Assembly: GCA_905116865.2 (NCBI GenBank)
Contig: CAJHNH020008035.1
Span: 268,501 to 332,500 of the forward strand
DNA: 64,000 nt
Reading direction: 5' to 3'
From: Candidula unifasciata
Lineage: Eukaryota > Mollusca > Gastropoda > Stylommatophora > Geomitridae
In this document: piece by piece, positions 34,590-47,300 of the stretch
Layout of the letters: the number at the start of each line of letters is the position of its first letter
Numbering within the stretch: position 1 is the stretch's first letter
Translations under genes and position numbers: made by a program
The notes under the pieces: generated by a model
What the model was told of the DNA's origin: nothing
The model's database searches: none
The model's input: only the letters and a program-made list of their open reading frames with translations

Positions 34590-34865
34590 TCTTTCGTCTT
34601 CTTCTTCTTTTCTCTGCTCCTGGAGTGCCTAATGGCATCAGGACAGAAAGAGATCTCAGCAACAGGCTTTTCTGTTCGCTTTGAATAAAGTACTTTTCAG
34701 TCTCTGATATTGCTGCGGTCCATTATCTGCATGGTCGACCTCTAGCTCTCTTACCGTTGTATCTGTATAACATTGCTCTCTGTGGTGCCTTGTCTGATGC
34801 CATTCTTGTTACATGGTCAAACCATTTGATTTGTTGTCCACCTATAAAGTTCAGTATTGATTCTA
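34590..34865 (-). mobile_element. LINE C-terminal relic
   Basis: The minus translation gives LNFIGGQQIKWFDHVTRMAS and YNGKRARGRPCRQW. Same family as 17370(-) and 56750(+). Confidence 0.75.
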
Positions 34866-35027
34866 TGGGGGTGTCCCGAGTGCTATAATGTCGATTCTTA
34901 ATTCAACATTCTGTGCCGACTCTCCTCCTATTATCATCGTTCCTAGGTCGATCTTTCCTCATTACACCTAGCATAGTACATAAACATTTCATTTCTGTGG
35001 TGACTATTTTCCTTCTGTCTACTGAAG

Positions 35028-35265
35028 ATGTTGGCTCTGTGGCTAAGTCGATAAGAACGCTTCATAATGCTGGGGTACCGGGTTCGATCCCAGATGCGGG
35101 CTATGCGCCTTGCATTGGTTTTGACAGTGGTATCAGGGAGCCGACCGTCCAGTAAGCAATGGCAAACTACTGGACATAAATTTGCCCAGTGAAACCACAC
35201 AACAGCCAGGGGCTGATGGGGGTTGGTTCTGTAAGGTCCTGTAAAGGATACGCAACTAACCTACT
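35028..35265 (+). repeat. SINE family C copy
   Basis: ggctctgtggctaagtcgat, ccgggttcgatcccagatgc, cctgtaaaggatacgcaact. Nearly identical to 4857-5098, so a recently active family. It is inserted in LINE-derived sequence. Confidence 0.85.
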
Positions 35266-35289
35266 GAAGACAAGTGTCCATGTTTAACA

Positions 35290-35905
35290 TTGATAGCAGA
35301 GCATTGATAAGAATATTATGTTCTTTTAGTGTTCATATTCACATGCTTGCCTTTCAAAATTGGTGCCATCTGGCCTAAAACTTGACTGGCTTTATTGCAT
35401 CTTTGTTGGATTTCTTTATTAATTCTTTCGTTTTCTAACCCCAAAAAATGCTCCCCAGATATGTAAAATCCTTCGCCTGCTTCAACTGGTGTTCATAAGT
35501 TTTGATACTGGTGGTTCTTCTTTTTCTGGAGAATGTTATCACTTTTGTTTTTTTTTTGTTTTATCTATGTCGATCTTCATATCATAGTTGTTGCATTCTG
35601 AGTGAAATCCAACAGCTGCAGATCCCAGAAACCCTGTTCCACCATCTTCTTAAAATTCATGCTGTGTGGCGTTGGTAGTCATGTTTATCCACAACCTTCT
35701 GTCTTGTGTACTTTCAGTCCATTCTGGCACGTATCATCCTCCATGCCATGAATTCAAACTGTTTAGTATCTTTTCTCTCTGTCTCCCTCTGCCTTTCCTC
35801 CCTTCTAACTTTCCTACCGTCACAGTGTACTCCAGTTTTGTCCTTTCTCCTTCACATGACCATGTTCAGCCATACAGCACAGCTAAACTGGGGCCCTCTA
35901 CAGTT
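35290..35905 (-). mobile_element. LINE RT/C-terminal relic
   Basis: The minus translation contains KTYEHQLKQAKDFTYLGSIF, the region after the YADD motif, then degraded sequence to 35640 and a C-terminal part related to 43370. SINE C at 35028 lies beside it. Confidence 0.65.
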
Positions 35906-36004
35906 ATTATGTAATCTGAGGTCCTATAGGGTGAGTTGCCTTTTGTGTTATTCAAGCGTTATACATGTGTTATGTATAAGAAACAATTCTAAATTGCATA
36001 CAAA

Positions 36005-36325
36005 GCCAGCAAATTAAATGGTTTTGATGTCCCCATGTGGGTCAGGGGCCTCATTGTGGGGGAAAACACGAACAGACCCACTTCCTCCCCGACAAACCTG
36101 TCGTAAGGGTTGACTAAATGGAGGCTTTCTTCAAAGTCGGAGTGTATCTGCCTGAGAAGCAAAGAACCAACAGTCTGCACACAAATAAGCCACATCTGTA
36201 AAATGGATGTGTATGCAAAACTCAGGTTCTGGAACAAGAGACTAGAGTCCAGAAGTGGATGAATCATCAGAACTTTCCCCTGGAGTTTACAGCCGGTCAA
36301 TGTGAAGAAGAAGAATGGTGTAATC
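36005..36325 (-). repeat. family E copy, near full
   Basis: Reversed: ccatgtgggtcaggggcctc, gcatctgcctgagaagcaaa, ctgtaaaatggatgtgtatg, tttacagccggtcaatgtga then agaagaagaa. Confidence 0.82.
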
Positions 36326-36369
36326 ACTGAGAAAGAGTGCCTTATGATGCTATTACCATACAAGTAAGT

Positions 36370-36520
36370 AGGTAGTAAAGGTTCCTTTCCCACACCTTTA
36401 GGCATATAGGGCTAGACCTATATTTTTAATAGACCAATCAGCACAAGATGGGTGATGTGGTCAGCAGCATGCCAGCCGTCTTTACTTCCCAGGACTGCAC
36501 CCGGTATCACCATACAAGGC
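36370..36520 (-). repeat. SINE family B fragment
   Basis: Reversed 3' half: ataccatt... catatagggctagacctata, gggtgatgtggtcagcagca, ccgtctttacttcccaggac. Confidence 0.75.
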
Positions 36521-36814
36521 AGGCACTAAAAGAGGAGGACATGAAACATGAGGTAGACTGAGAATAAGATGGAAAGATAACATCAGAGAAACTCTAAACT
36601 CTACCACAGCATGACATGTCTTTGGTTAAGACAGCAAGAAGCAGAGCCTTTTATCTCACTCGACACCTGAAGTTGTAAAAGAGGAAGTGAAGAAGAAGAA
36701 TGTGTGTTACATATTGCAGAGATGGTGATGTAGATTTCTCATAAACTAAATACTTCAGCCAGATTACATTTCATAATCATCTTAAAAGAAAAGTTTGAAG
36801 TTTGAACAACGGAC

Positions 36815-37110
36815 CAACATCATGTCACACGGATGAAACCCATAAGTGCTCCGTTCTTCTTTTAACTCAAGTCTGAGTCCGAAGAAGCTCAGCACAGAGC
36901 ACAGGCTCTGTAGCACCAGGTGAGAATCCTGAAATACTTTAGGTAGATTTTTAACTCAAAATTTTGCTTGGGCAGGGCTGTTAGGCTACTCTTTTTGATT
37001 TCAAAATGCCAAGGGATTCTTTTTACGTGCGCAACAATGCACACGAGCATCCGATCTCACTACCCAGAGACCAGGGGGGATTACTAGAAGTCCAAGTCCA
37101 CAACAGAAAA
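36815..37110 (-). repeat. SINE family A copy, 3' two-thirds
   Basis: Reversed: caacatcatgtcacacggat, aagtgctccgttcttctttt, gaatcctgaaatactttagg, gccaagggattctttttacg, tccgatctcactacccagag. The tRNA head is missing. Confidence 0.8.
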
Positions 37111-38250
37111 GTAATCAGGTAATCATAGTTACATCTTCAGAGCAAAGAAATCTTCAATAGCTGCTCCATTGCTATGCCAACAAAAACCCACACAGAATAT
37201 CTATCACTGTCCCTTGTGGAAAGAAAATGGATGCAGACAGCAGTCCCAGCAAAGCCAATAGCAAACACATGCCTCAGATGCACCAGGCAGCCATCAGAAG
37301 TGCCAACACCAACATTCTGGCACTTGTTGATGGAAGCAGTAGTTACAACAGATCAGTAGTTGCATTCGCAATTAACTGCATAAGGCACCACTGGTTTTCT
37401 GAGAGAACAGTCGTGGGTGTTATGCTTCCTGGGAGAAGAGGCAGAAGACAATCAGCATCACATTAGGAAAAGGAAATCACGGGCACCATAGGTACACAAG
37501 GTCGAAGGGCTGAAAAGTTGGCAGGGGATAAAATGATTTTCCAGAATTCATGATTTTTGCAAAGGACCTGCTACCCCATGATGTTAAAGAGCTCAGTTTA
37601 TTAGAAAATTGAGATCGGGACTGCACACTCAAAGCACACCTGCAGTGAATGGGTATTGTTAACTCTGTTGCATGTTGTTGTGGCTCACAAATGCAAACTA
37701 TAGTACTTGTCTTCAGGACTGCCCAGAATTTGCCAGTCAGAGAGAAGAAACCTGGCCCACAGGAGCATTCCTACAAGATATGGGACGCGGATAAAGATTT
37801 CAAGTGCACCATCCTGTTTATGACCCATATGGGAATGGATGCAAAGCAAACACTGAAGCTGAAGAAAAAGAATAAGAGAATGGAACAACAAAAACTATCA
37901 TAATTTGTGACTAGCCATTTTAATTCTGCATGTTTTCACAGATATACACTGATCATGTATGTAGACATTTCATGTAGGAAACAAAATTTAACTGAGCAGT
38001 TAAGAACTCTAGGCTCTCATTCAGAAACGGAGGTTTAGAATCCTAGATTTTTTTTCTGTATGGAGGAGGAAATATTTCTAACCAGTACAGTCCATGATGA
38101 CTGCACTAGCCATGCGACTGTAAATCATCAGCTTCAAGATTTCCTTGCCCAAAACTGCCTCCCCCCTCCCCTACTCCCTTTTCTAAATGGTAAATACAGA
38201 GTTAAGACAAGCAAGTACTACCAATAACATCGCTTTTGCTCCCAACTTTA
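37111..38250. other. intergenic, no gene recognised
   Basis: Two short plus-strand ORFs (37174-37466, 37649-37903) have no recognisable domain and no splice context. Probably decayed repeat. Confidence 0.4.
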
Positions 38251-38254
38251 ATCT

Positions 38255-38840
38255 CCACATTCCTCTTCTTCTTCAGCATTCCGAGCCCTTGAGGTTCATT
38301 GCTGCAGATATCACCTGCCTCCATTCATCTCTCTGGTTGGCCTTCTCTTTCCAGTTGGTGACAGCAAGTGTTTGCAGGTCTGTCTGGACATTATAATCTC
38401 TACATTAGCGTTAGAAAACATTTTTCTGGCTCTAGTACTTGATCTTACTAAACAAGCTGAACAGCGCATAAATGCCTTTGAATACAAATGTTATAGACAG
38501 ACGGGTTCTAAGAATATCATCGGTAAAGAAAAGAACAAATGCATCTATACTTCAAGAACTAATATTGAAGAAGGTTGGCTATTAAAGACGATGAAACACA
38601 GAAAACCAAGATATTCTGATCACTTGAAATGTCACAAAAGTTTAGAGAGAACAATAACGAAGGCGTATATGCCCGGGAAGAGAGGAAGAGGAAGGCCAAA
38701 GAGAAGATGGGTGAAGCATGTGTCGGATGATCTCCAGATGGGTGTATCGGATGCAGGACATCTCGCTTGTGGTCGAGAAGTTTTCAGGAAGGTTGTAATG
38801 GGAGCGAGGTTCAGCAAAGTACATGCTACTGACTGACTGA
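38255..38840. mobile_element. two abutting LINE relics in opposite orientation
   Basis: 38255-38400(-) matches the 3' end at 11750-11885. From 38420 on the plus strand the frame reads KQAEQRINAFEYKCYR, HRKPRYSDHLKCHKSLERT and PGKRGRGRPKRRWVKHVSDD, a LINE C terminus of another family, open to 38836. Confidence 0.75.
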
Positions 38841-38984
38841 GTACTTTATCAGTTTTCTAAAGCTGATTTTCACATAAAATAGCTAAAGTAAAAAACTGCA
38901 TTTGACAGGATATAGAATATTTTATGCAATCAGACAGCATGTAACAATCAGTCACTTCTATGTCAGTTGACAGTCTGCATTGAG

Positions 38985-39345
38985 TTGAGTTGAGTTGATT
39001 CAAGAACCGACATCACAGCACTCGGGGCATTCCCATATGCGCTCCGTACCCATCCTCAGCAGCCAGTGAAGAGTTCCGATACTAATGGTACCAGTAGTAT
39101 TCTGATTAAACGTCTGTCTTGCCTTTTCTCTGAGTCTCGAGCATCTGCCAGAACCTTTCGTCACTCCCCGCTGCATCAATCTCACCAGACTGTGGTGATC
39201 CATCTGCTCCTCCGAACTGTACACGCTCTCCCACAAGGCACTAACCACGTCTGCCTTATCATGCATCAGTATTCCACCAAGTTGTGCAGAGCCAGCCAGT
39301 CTGTCCGCGTGTTCATTTCCCAACACACCGGCCTATTCCGGTGAA
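38985..39345 (-). mobile_element. L1-RNH copy with RNase H C terminus
   Basis: An open minus frame of about 115 codons. It begins with PEYAGVLGNEHADRLAGSAQ, the conserved C-terminal RNase H motif (N-E-x-A-D-x-L-A) of I/Jockey-type LINEs, then DVVSALWESVYSSEEQMDHH, and ends RIWECPECCDVGS. RNase H would remove template RNA during reverse transcription. This copy identifies the family for the fragments at 5430, 14925, 15710, 28560 and 58935. Confidence 0.8.
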
Positions 39346-39769
39346 AAAAAAGTCTGCATTGTGAGTGCACTATTTTCTGAATTACATTCTGCATATTAAA
39401 TTCTACATAAGAGTACTAATTGCTACCTCTGATGTAATTTTAAAGTTCTATATTGCAAGTGGTTACTGCTGTTTGCGCTATAGTGTTCAAGGTTAAATTC
39501 CACACTACTAGTTACCAAGTGTCAGTTACATGTTAACAGTTAAATTCTGCATTATGAGTGTCAGTTGCTATCGATGCTGTGATGTTATCAACAATTGAAC
39601 TTCACAAATACAGACAATAACATTTACTATCCTCTTAATTGTTATCATTTTTATCATCATCATCATGTTGCGAAACCTTGGCAGAACACTGAAAACATCA
39701 TAAACCTGCTTGGAACACTATTAATCCCTCACTGTTTCTGCCTCCTGTGCTTTCATGTCCATGATGTCT

Positions 39770-40222
39770 CTAATGTCCTGAGTCCACCTTTGTGTTGTTC
39801 CAACTCTACTTCAATTACTTTCATGGTCATGTTGTCTTTAGTTTCCTGAGTCCACCTCCATGTTGTTCGGCCTCTCCTTAATTTACTTTTATTCAAAAGT
39901 TGTCTTTAGTTCCTGAGTCCACATTCAAGTTGGTTGGCCTCTCCTCCATTTACTTTTATCCTCAGGTTGACTTTAGTTTCCAGAGTCCACCTCCGTGTTG
40001 GTCGGCCCCTCCTTAAATTTACTTTTATCCCCAGGTTGACTTCATTTTTCAGAGTCCACCTCCGTGTTGGTCGGCCCCTCCTTAATTTACTTTCATCCCC
40101 AGGTTGTCTTTAGTTTCCTGAGTCTGCATTCATGTTGGTCGGCCTCTTATTCATTTACTTTCATCCCCAGGTTGTCTTTAGTTTCCTGAGTCCACTACCA
40201 TGTTGGTCGGCCTCTCCTTAAT
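39770..40222. repeat. 66-bp minisatellite, about 7 copies
   Basis: The unit contains gagtccacctccgtgttggt cggcctctccttaatttact tttatccccaggttgt. Copies differ by 5-15 bases. Confidence 0.88.
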
Positions 40223-40227
40223 GAGCT

Positions 40228-40480
40228 GATAGCTCACATCAGAAGGAGTCAAATTAAATTTTGTGATCATGTCATGAGAAGGATATAACTAGTACATTAT
40301 AACATTGAGAGGGGAAAAGAGGCAGAGGGAGACCAACAGAGAATATGCTGGACGGTTTGACATCATTGCATGGAAGATCATCTGTGTCAGAACTAATTGA
40401 AAGTACATGAGACAGAAGGATGTGGCTAGACATTACAACCAACACCACAACATGGACCAGAGAGAAGAAGAGCTCGTAGT
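40228..40480 (+). mobile_element. LINE C-terminal relic
   Basis: GELIAHIRRSQIKFCDHVMR then degraded. Similar to 43370 and 16010. It lies 200 bp downstream of the Cys-rich exon's stop, in its possible 3' UTR region. Confidence 0.6.
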
Positions 40481-40682
40481 GAATTCTTCCATTCCTTTCT
40501 ATCTTGCGAATTCCTTTCAATTACTTGTATCGAATACTGTCTAAAACGTGTTTTTTTTTTTTGGTAAGCTTTGTGTGTATTTGTTTCTTCACTCTGCCGG
40601 GACATTAAATTTTAAAGAAACCAATTTTTGAAAAATGCTAACAGGAAAAAAAAAATCAGAGTTTGAGCTTGGACGATTTTAC

Positions 40683-40893
40683 TTATTTTCCACAACTGTG
40701 AAGAACTTTGTTGCAGATTGGGTATCTCTCGCAGCAGTCCATGTTCTCTTTGCAAGGATGACCGTACCAGCAGTCGTAGCAGACGTGAGCTTCTTCGTTA
40801 CATTTGGAGTGTCGTCTGCAACAATCGTTGTCGCTTCTGCAGTACTGGCGAAGGCAGTTAGTGTTGGGCAGGTTTTCCCAAGGCATGTTGTGT
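40683..40893 (-). CDS. alternative last exon 2: twelve-Cys double-knottin-like peptide, amidation signal
   Basis: The acceptor is gttttctataattccag. The open frame has 69 codons plus stop. Twelve cysteines form two halves: C-x4-C-x5-CC-x5-C-x6-C, then a two-residue linker, then C-x5-C-x5-CC-x5-C-x6-C. Each half has the C-C-CC-C-C order of inhibitor-cystine-knot peptides and both share D-C-C. The end is S-C-G-K-stop, so carboxypeptidase trimming and amidation would be expected. It could be an endogenous hormone, an antimicrobial or a toxin-like peptide; sequence alone does not decide. The plus-strand ORF over the same bases is a shadow. Confidence 0.72.
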
Positions 40894-41022
40894 CTGGAAT
40901 TATAGAAAACGTTCTTGGTGTGAGGCTTCGATAAATGAACATTGTGTGTTTGTGGGGGGGGGGGGGGGGGGGGGTGATGGCTGCGAGAAAGATTAAATAA
41001 GTTAACGAATAACGTCAGAATT

Positions 41023-41099
<77 letters not shown>

Positions 41100-44000
41100 T
41101 GGATGTGCACTTGATATAGTAAAAACAAAAGTAAAGATCCCTTTTCACGCCTTAGGCGCATTGGGCATATAGGAAAAGCATCCCATATTTTTACAGACCA
41201 TCGGCACTATCTGGGTAATGTGGTCAGCATTACGCCGGCCGTCTTTACTTCCTCAAGACAGCCATCCTAATACCCATTTTAGGCTGAGTCGACCTGTAAG
41301 TCCCCATACCATGATAAAAATCCATGCAGCCTGCAGTGGGGCTCGATCGCGGTACGTTGGAATTACGAGTTGGACTCGCAACGCCCAAGCCACGGACGCC
41401 GCGCACTTGATATAACCATTGTCATTCTTGAAATTACACTACAGAGGAAAGTAGGCATCGCCGGTTACTGTACGCTACCATTTCCATCCAAAGATGAAGA
41501 CTAGCGACTTTATAATAGATCCATAGTATGTCGTTATGTTACGTTTTCACAGTGGACGTCACTGAACATTGGGGACTCACATGCATGCTCTGTCTTCCGA
41601 TGCAACAGCAACCCCACGTGCTGTTTGTTCCTCTGAGACATTGGTTACAATGTCTTCTATCTAAAACTCGAAGATAGCTTCTAGAGATGTGCTTCTATCT
41701 ACATGTTGCTATCTTGTCCTCGAAGATGACATTTACTTGCTTCTATCTTCACATCGAAGGTGACATCTACATGTTTCTATCTTGTCATCGAAGATGACAT
41801 CTACATACCTCTATCTGCGCCACGAAGATTACATGTACGTGCTTCTATCTTGACATCGAAGATGACATGTACGTGCTTCTATCTTGACATCGAAGATGAC
41901 ATGTACGTGCTTCTATCTTGACATCGAAGATGACATGTACGTGCTTCTATCTTGACATCGAAGATGACATGTACGTGCTTCTATCTTGACATCGAAGATG
42001 ACATGTACGTGCTTCTATCTTGACATCGAAGATGACATGTACGTGCTTTTATCTTGACATCGAAGATGACATGTACGTGCTTCTATCTTGACATCGAAGA
42101 TGACATGTACGTTCTTCTATCTTGACATCGAAGATGACATGTACGTGCTTCTATCTTGACATCGAAGATGACATGTACGTGCTTCTATCTTGACATCGAA
42201 GATGACATGTACGTGCTTCTATCTTGACATCGAAGATGACATGTACGTGCTTCTATCTTGACATCTAAGTTTAATTGTTTGGTTGTTTGTTTATTGTCCA
42301 TAATTCACCGCCAAATGTTACAACTGGCTCTATACAGCATGCCCGAATTCTTTGCTAACCTCCAATGACATGGATGTTTTGCAACAATGTTCTTTATTTT
42401 ATAAAATGCAGTTTTAATTTGTCGAATTCTGTTCTTTATCTTTGTGTTGCAACTGATGTTATCCGTGTGATTAGATACTTAAATTTATATACTTGTTCTA
42501 AAATAACGCTTTTGACTTTTATTATACCTTTGGGCATTATTCTTTTTTTTTTTTATATATTGACATAACTTCTGCCTTCCTATTATTCAAACTGAGGCCC
42601 ATTTTGTCACCTTCTACCACCACTGTATTTATCAATTTATTTTTTCTCTGACTTGTCGCGATCACAGCATAATGATTGCGTTCAACAATACGAAAACTAG
42701 TATATTGGGTCACCCAACAGTTATGAACTAACTTGCTGTCCAATGTGTGTTTGGTTGTTATAGTCGAGGGGTTTTGACTTCAGTTCACAGGGTTTTATTT
42801 CTTCTGCAGAGTCACTAGCCGCCTGCCGAGAGCGTCGCACACAGCACAAACTCTGTTGCTCCTGCGACGATTATCAAGGATCTCTGTAAAAACTGCATTC
42901 GTGAACCGAACGACATCGCAGCCGTGAAACAAATCCACGGCACTCGGAGCGTGTGGCACACGGCTGAACCACTTCGCCAGAAAGAATCCGCTCTTACTGA
43001 CCAGATATGTAAACAACTGCAAAACCTAAAGTTATGGTCAGCTTTACAGAATTATAATTACAATTAAAAGCCTTCATCAGCAAACAACAACAAAAGGAAA
43101 AATGACAACACAAATTAAAGACTGAAAAGATACAAAATTAACCACATGCAGCATGTGAAATGAATAAGGATGCAGTATGAAATTTGATTTAGTACTGAGA
43201 GCATCGTTGTTTTGGTTGTCTTGCTGATGAAGGCTTGGTGCTTCGGTCTTTTCTTGAATGTATATGTATGTATGAGTGTGTTTCTATGTGTATTATACAT
43301 AATTATGAATGTAATGCGTGTGGAGGTATTATGAGTGTATGTATTTATTTAAAAGCTGCGGAAATGTAGTTTTATAGAAGAATGATGAGAATACCCTGGA
43401 CAGATAGAAAAAGTAATGAAGAAGTCTTGAAATAAACTGACTGACGAAGAGAACTGATTGCCCACATCAGAAAGATGACAATCAACATTCTTTCGTCATG
43501 TGATGAGAAGGAGACAACTGGAGTACATCGTGATGGTAGGAAAGTTGGAGGGAAGGAGACGCAGAGGGAGACTGAGAGAACAGATGCTGGACAGTTTGAC
43601 ATCATGACATGGAAGAAGAGCTTTGCCGTGAAACGAACCCACGACCTTCAGTGCACGAGGCAAACGGCTTGACCACTTCGCCACGATCTGTTATTATTGG
43701 TGTTTTCTTACTAATGTAATTAAATACAAACGTATTCTCACGCACGATGAATCAAGACATTTGATATTCCTGTTTTATGATTGTATCAAAAGATGATTAT
43801 ATAAAATTTGGTAATTATCAGATATAATTATTTTTTTTAATGTGAATATATGACAACGACAAATACAATTATTACAATGCTTAAAGTAAAATAAAACAAT
43901 TAAATACAATGACAACATTAGAAGAAAGAAGCGGTAATCTTTATACCCACGTACAGGGAATCTGTGTTGCCTGTTAAGAGATAAATAGGTCAGAGGTTGC

Positions 44001-44245
44001 AAGACCCGCCTCTAACTTCAAACTCTGGGTTTTTTTTTACAGCTTTAACTAGAATTTTTGTCTTTAAAAAAATAAACGTGGAAAAGGGACTTGGCAAAGA
44101 CAAATCGAAATGAAGGCAAGATTTAAAAAAAAAAAAAAAATGTACATACAGTATTACCATTTATTTAGTCTTTAGTAAACATTTTGTTTAGCTACTTCCT
44201 ATTTAGTGAGTGAGTGTTTTTCACTGTCTCAATGAAATTTTCTTC

Positions 44246-44324
<79 letters not shown>

Positions 44325-47300
44325 TATTTAGTATTAATATACTGAATAGCAAACAAATTTTTACAAAGAAATGTACTTATTTTCTTGCTTTGTATGGGTG
44401 AAAGTGTGTATTTACATAGAATAAACAATAACCGAAGATAAACACAAAGGTCTAGACAGCCACATGGCTGGGGCGGTACAAGTACACTGTTCTGATATGT
44501 TCTTATAGAGATTGTTCAGGATGATGGCGAATCGTAATCGCCTACGCATGGTAATGATTTAGCTTTCCCAGCTAAATTTCGAGTTAGAAAAACTCCCAGA
44601 AGTATAGCTTCACAATGTGCGAAATTCTGGTATATACGTTTAGATACTCTTAAATTAGTTTCTCTTTCGAAATTTGATGTTGAGACCTTTTGGTTTCGTG
44701 GTGGGGTAGGGGGGGGGGGGCTGGAACAGGGGCGCAGGAACAAGGGACGGCGGGGGGGGGGGGGGGGGGGGTGAGGAGGTGCAGTGGCGTAAAAAGGAGG
44801 GAGGGGGGCGAACGGGTGTATCATCACTGAGGGTGTTACAAAATTGGTTTATGTTTATTCAACGGATCAACATCATGGCACATAGGTGTAACCCATAAGT
44901 GCTCCGTTCTAGTTCTAACTCAAGCCTCAGTCTGAAGAATCTCAGCGCAGTGCACAAACTCCATTGCGCCGGCGAGGATCCTGAAATACTTTGGGTAGAT
45001 TTTCAAATTTTGCCCGGGCAGCGCCGTTAGGCTACTTTATTTCGATTTCCAACTGCCAAGGGATTTTTTTACGTGGCAACAATACACACGGGCGTCCAAT
45101 CTTACTATCCAGAGACCAGCGGGAAATTACTAAAAGTCTACGTGAAAAACTCGCAAACTTCATCGGGGTTTGAACCCAGGACTTCTAGCACTTGAGGCTG
45201 ATGCCATTCCTCGAGACCACTCAGCCCCTGTGACAAAATTTGAAAAAATATGTATGTCTGTAATAAAAAATATATGGGGGGGGGGGGGACATAAAAGGCT
45301 CCACACTTGATAACCTCTCACCTTTGCTAGGCGCTGTCTGTGGGCTAAGGTATCTTTACACCCGCTTCCCAGAAATACTGGGGAAAGGATGGGGGAGGGG
45401 GCGCCCTCATTCTTATACATTTCTAGGTAGATAATCTGCTCCCCCTTCCAGCAGCCGTGTACATAAGTTTCTTGTTGTTGATTTTTTGTTGTTGATAATT
45501 ATCAGATTATTTCAAATATTAAATGTGTTTGCTATTCAGTATATTATTATTATTATTAACCTCTTATACAAGGTTTAGCCCTTCAGTCCACATCCCGAAA
45601 ATTATAGGGTGATTGAGGCTCGCTCTCCCCCTTCCCAACTGTGCTGGCGCCTCTGCTGTAATGCAGAACTCGGAAGACATTTGCCTGAAGATACAGCTAT
45701 CATAGCTTCATTAGAATTAACCAGAATTAGACAAATTAGATTTATGCTGTCTAATGCATCTTATTGTTCTTCTCCTCTCTACGACAGCTTCTCAGTACAT
45801 CTCTGTCTGTCTCAGTTCTGCAGCCTCTGTTTTCCCTTTCGGTTTATTTCTACCACTTAAAATCCCAAAATTTCTTATCTATAAATTAAGCATACAATAT
45901 ATAATTAGGACACAACAGTTATAAGTCACATTTCGGAGACTAGCGTTTATCTGTGCACTTAGAACACACACATTTCGGAGACTAGCGTTTATCTGTGCAC
46001 TTAGAACACACACATTTAAATACATAACCAGTAATACAAATTTAAATATGTACAGTCTGACACATAAATTTGAATCCATTATGAGGACACAGAGCCCACA
46101 ATTTACAATTAGGACACACGCGTTTAAATCTTGTTTGAGTATAGCAGTTAAATCTCCTTTAAAAATTTTTTTTGTTTTGAAAAAAAAAAAAAAAAAAGAA
46201 GTTAAGTCATTCACCTTCATATTTGCATTCTAAAGGTTAACATCTCAAAGATGATAATCAAACAGCGACAAATCCTGGAACCCCCACTCAACGTACAGTA
46301 ATACAGCAGCTATAATGGGGAACCACAAAGCGGTTACAAAGTAATCTAAAGTTTAGTGTGACTATTTTTTTTTTTTCCAAATATTCTTCAAAGCTCACAT
46401 TTAAATAACATTTTTGACCACAATCGTTTACACTTTAGGCGGCTTATCTCGATTTACTAAGAGAACCGAATTAAAACGTGGGTACAGAAAATATCCGTAG
46501 CGTGTAGCATATACAGGAAAGGCATGGGGTTGACGATTTTTAAACATCATAAAATTGTAGAATATAAAAAGGCGACAGGCGAAACTTTACAGGCCACCAG
46601 CTGTCACGATTTGATTTCTAACCTGTTTACCGCTTTTTTCCTCCACCAGTCATTTTTTCCACCGTAACTATGGCTACTGTAACCACTGTAGGAATTGTAC
46701 CTTCGTCTGCCGTATCCGCCCCCGGATGGAGTTCGCTCTCGGAAGTAGGACAGTCTGGCTGGTCTGTGTGGGGAAAAAATCCAAAAAACAAACGAGAATG
46801 TTCAGCATTTTATTCTGAAGCAAAGTTATAATGTGTTACTTACTGTTTTCTTTTAATGGCAATCCTGTGTTATGTAAACAAAAAGACCACGTGGTTAATT
46901 GTTTTGTGGTGATCACGTGCTCAGTCTTAGACCTCTGTAGTGATCACCTGGGTAATCTCAGACTTCCGTGGTGATCACGTGAATCAAGGTAGATTTCGTC
47001 GGAGGAGATATACAGTGTGACAAGAGGCTCTGTTACTTAAGTATTTCGGCAAAAAGAATTAATTTTTGTGTCTGATGTAAATTAGGTAGTAATGTATAGG
47101 CGAAATCCAGTGAGATATGCCAGGCAATACATTTGGCAATATATTTGGCTTCTGTCCATATTATGTAAATTCATTATTAAGGAAAAACAAAGTTTTGAAT
47201 GTTCTGTTTTAATCTAAAAGCATTGAGTAATTTGTCCTTTAAGTGTTTGGGTATCACCAGGTTTAATGTTGAGACATGTAAAGTAAGGGAAAAAAAATCA

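Noticed and set aside
37174..37903. Short plus-strand ORFs between the genes
   Set aside because: No domain, no splice sites, no repeat match I could support.
40635..40934. 99-codon plus-strand ORF over the Cys-rich exon
   Set aside because: Shadow of the minus-strand exon, which has spliced context and patterned cysteines.
41655..42266. CRISPR-like array
   Set aside because: Units are contiguous 34-bp repeats with no spacers, in animal-type DNA.
45879..46220. Minus-strand ORF with repeated VCVLSAQINASLR
   Set aside because: The 42-bp tandem duplication explains it; no signal or splice context.
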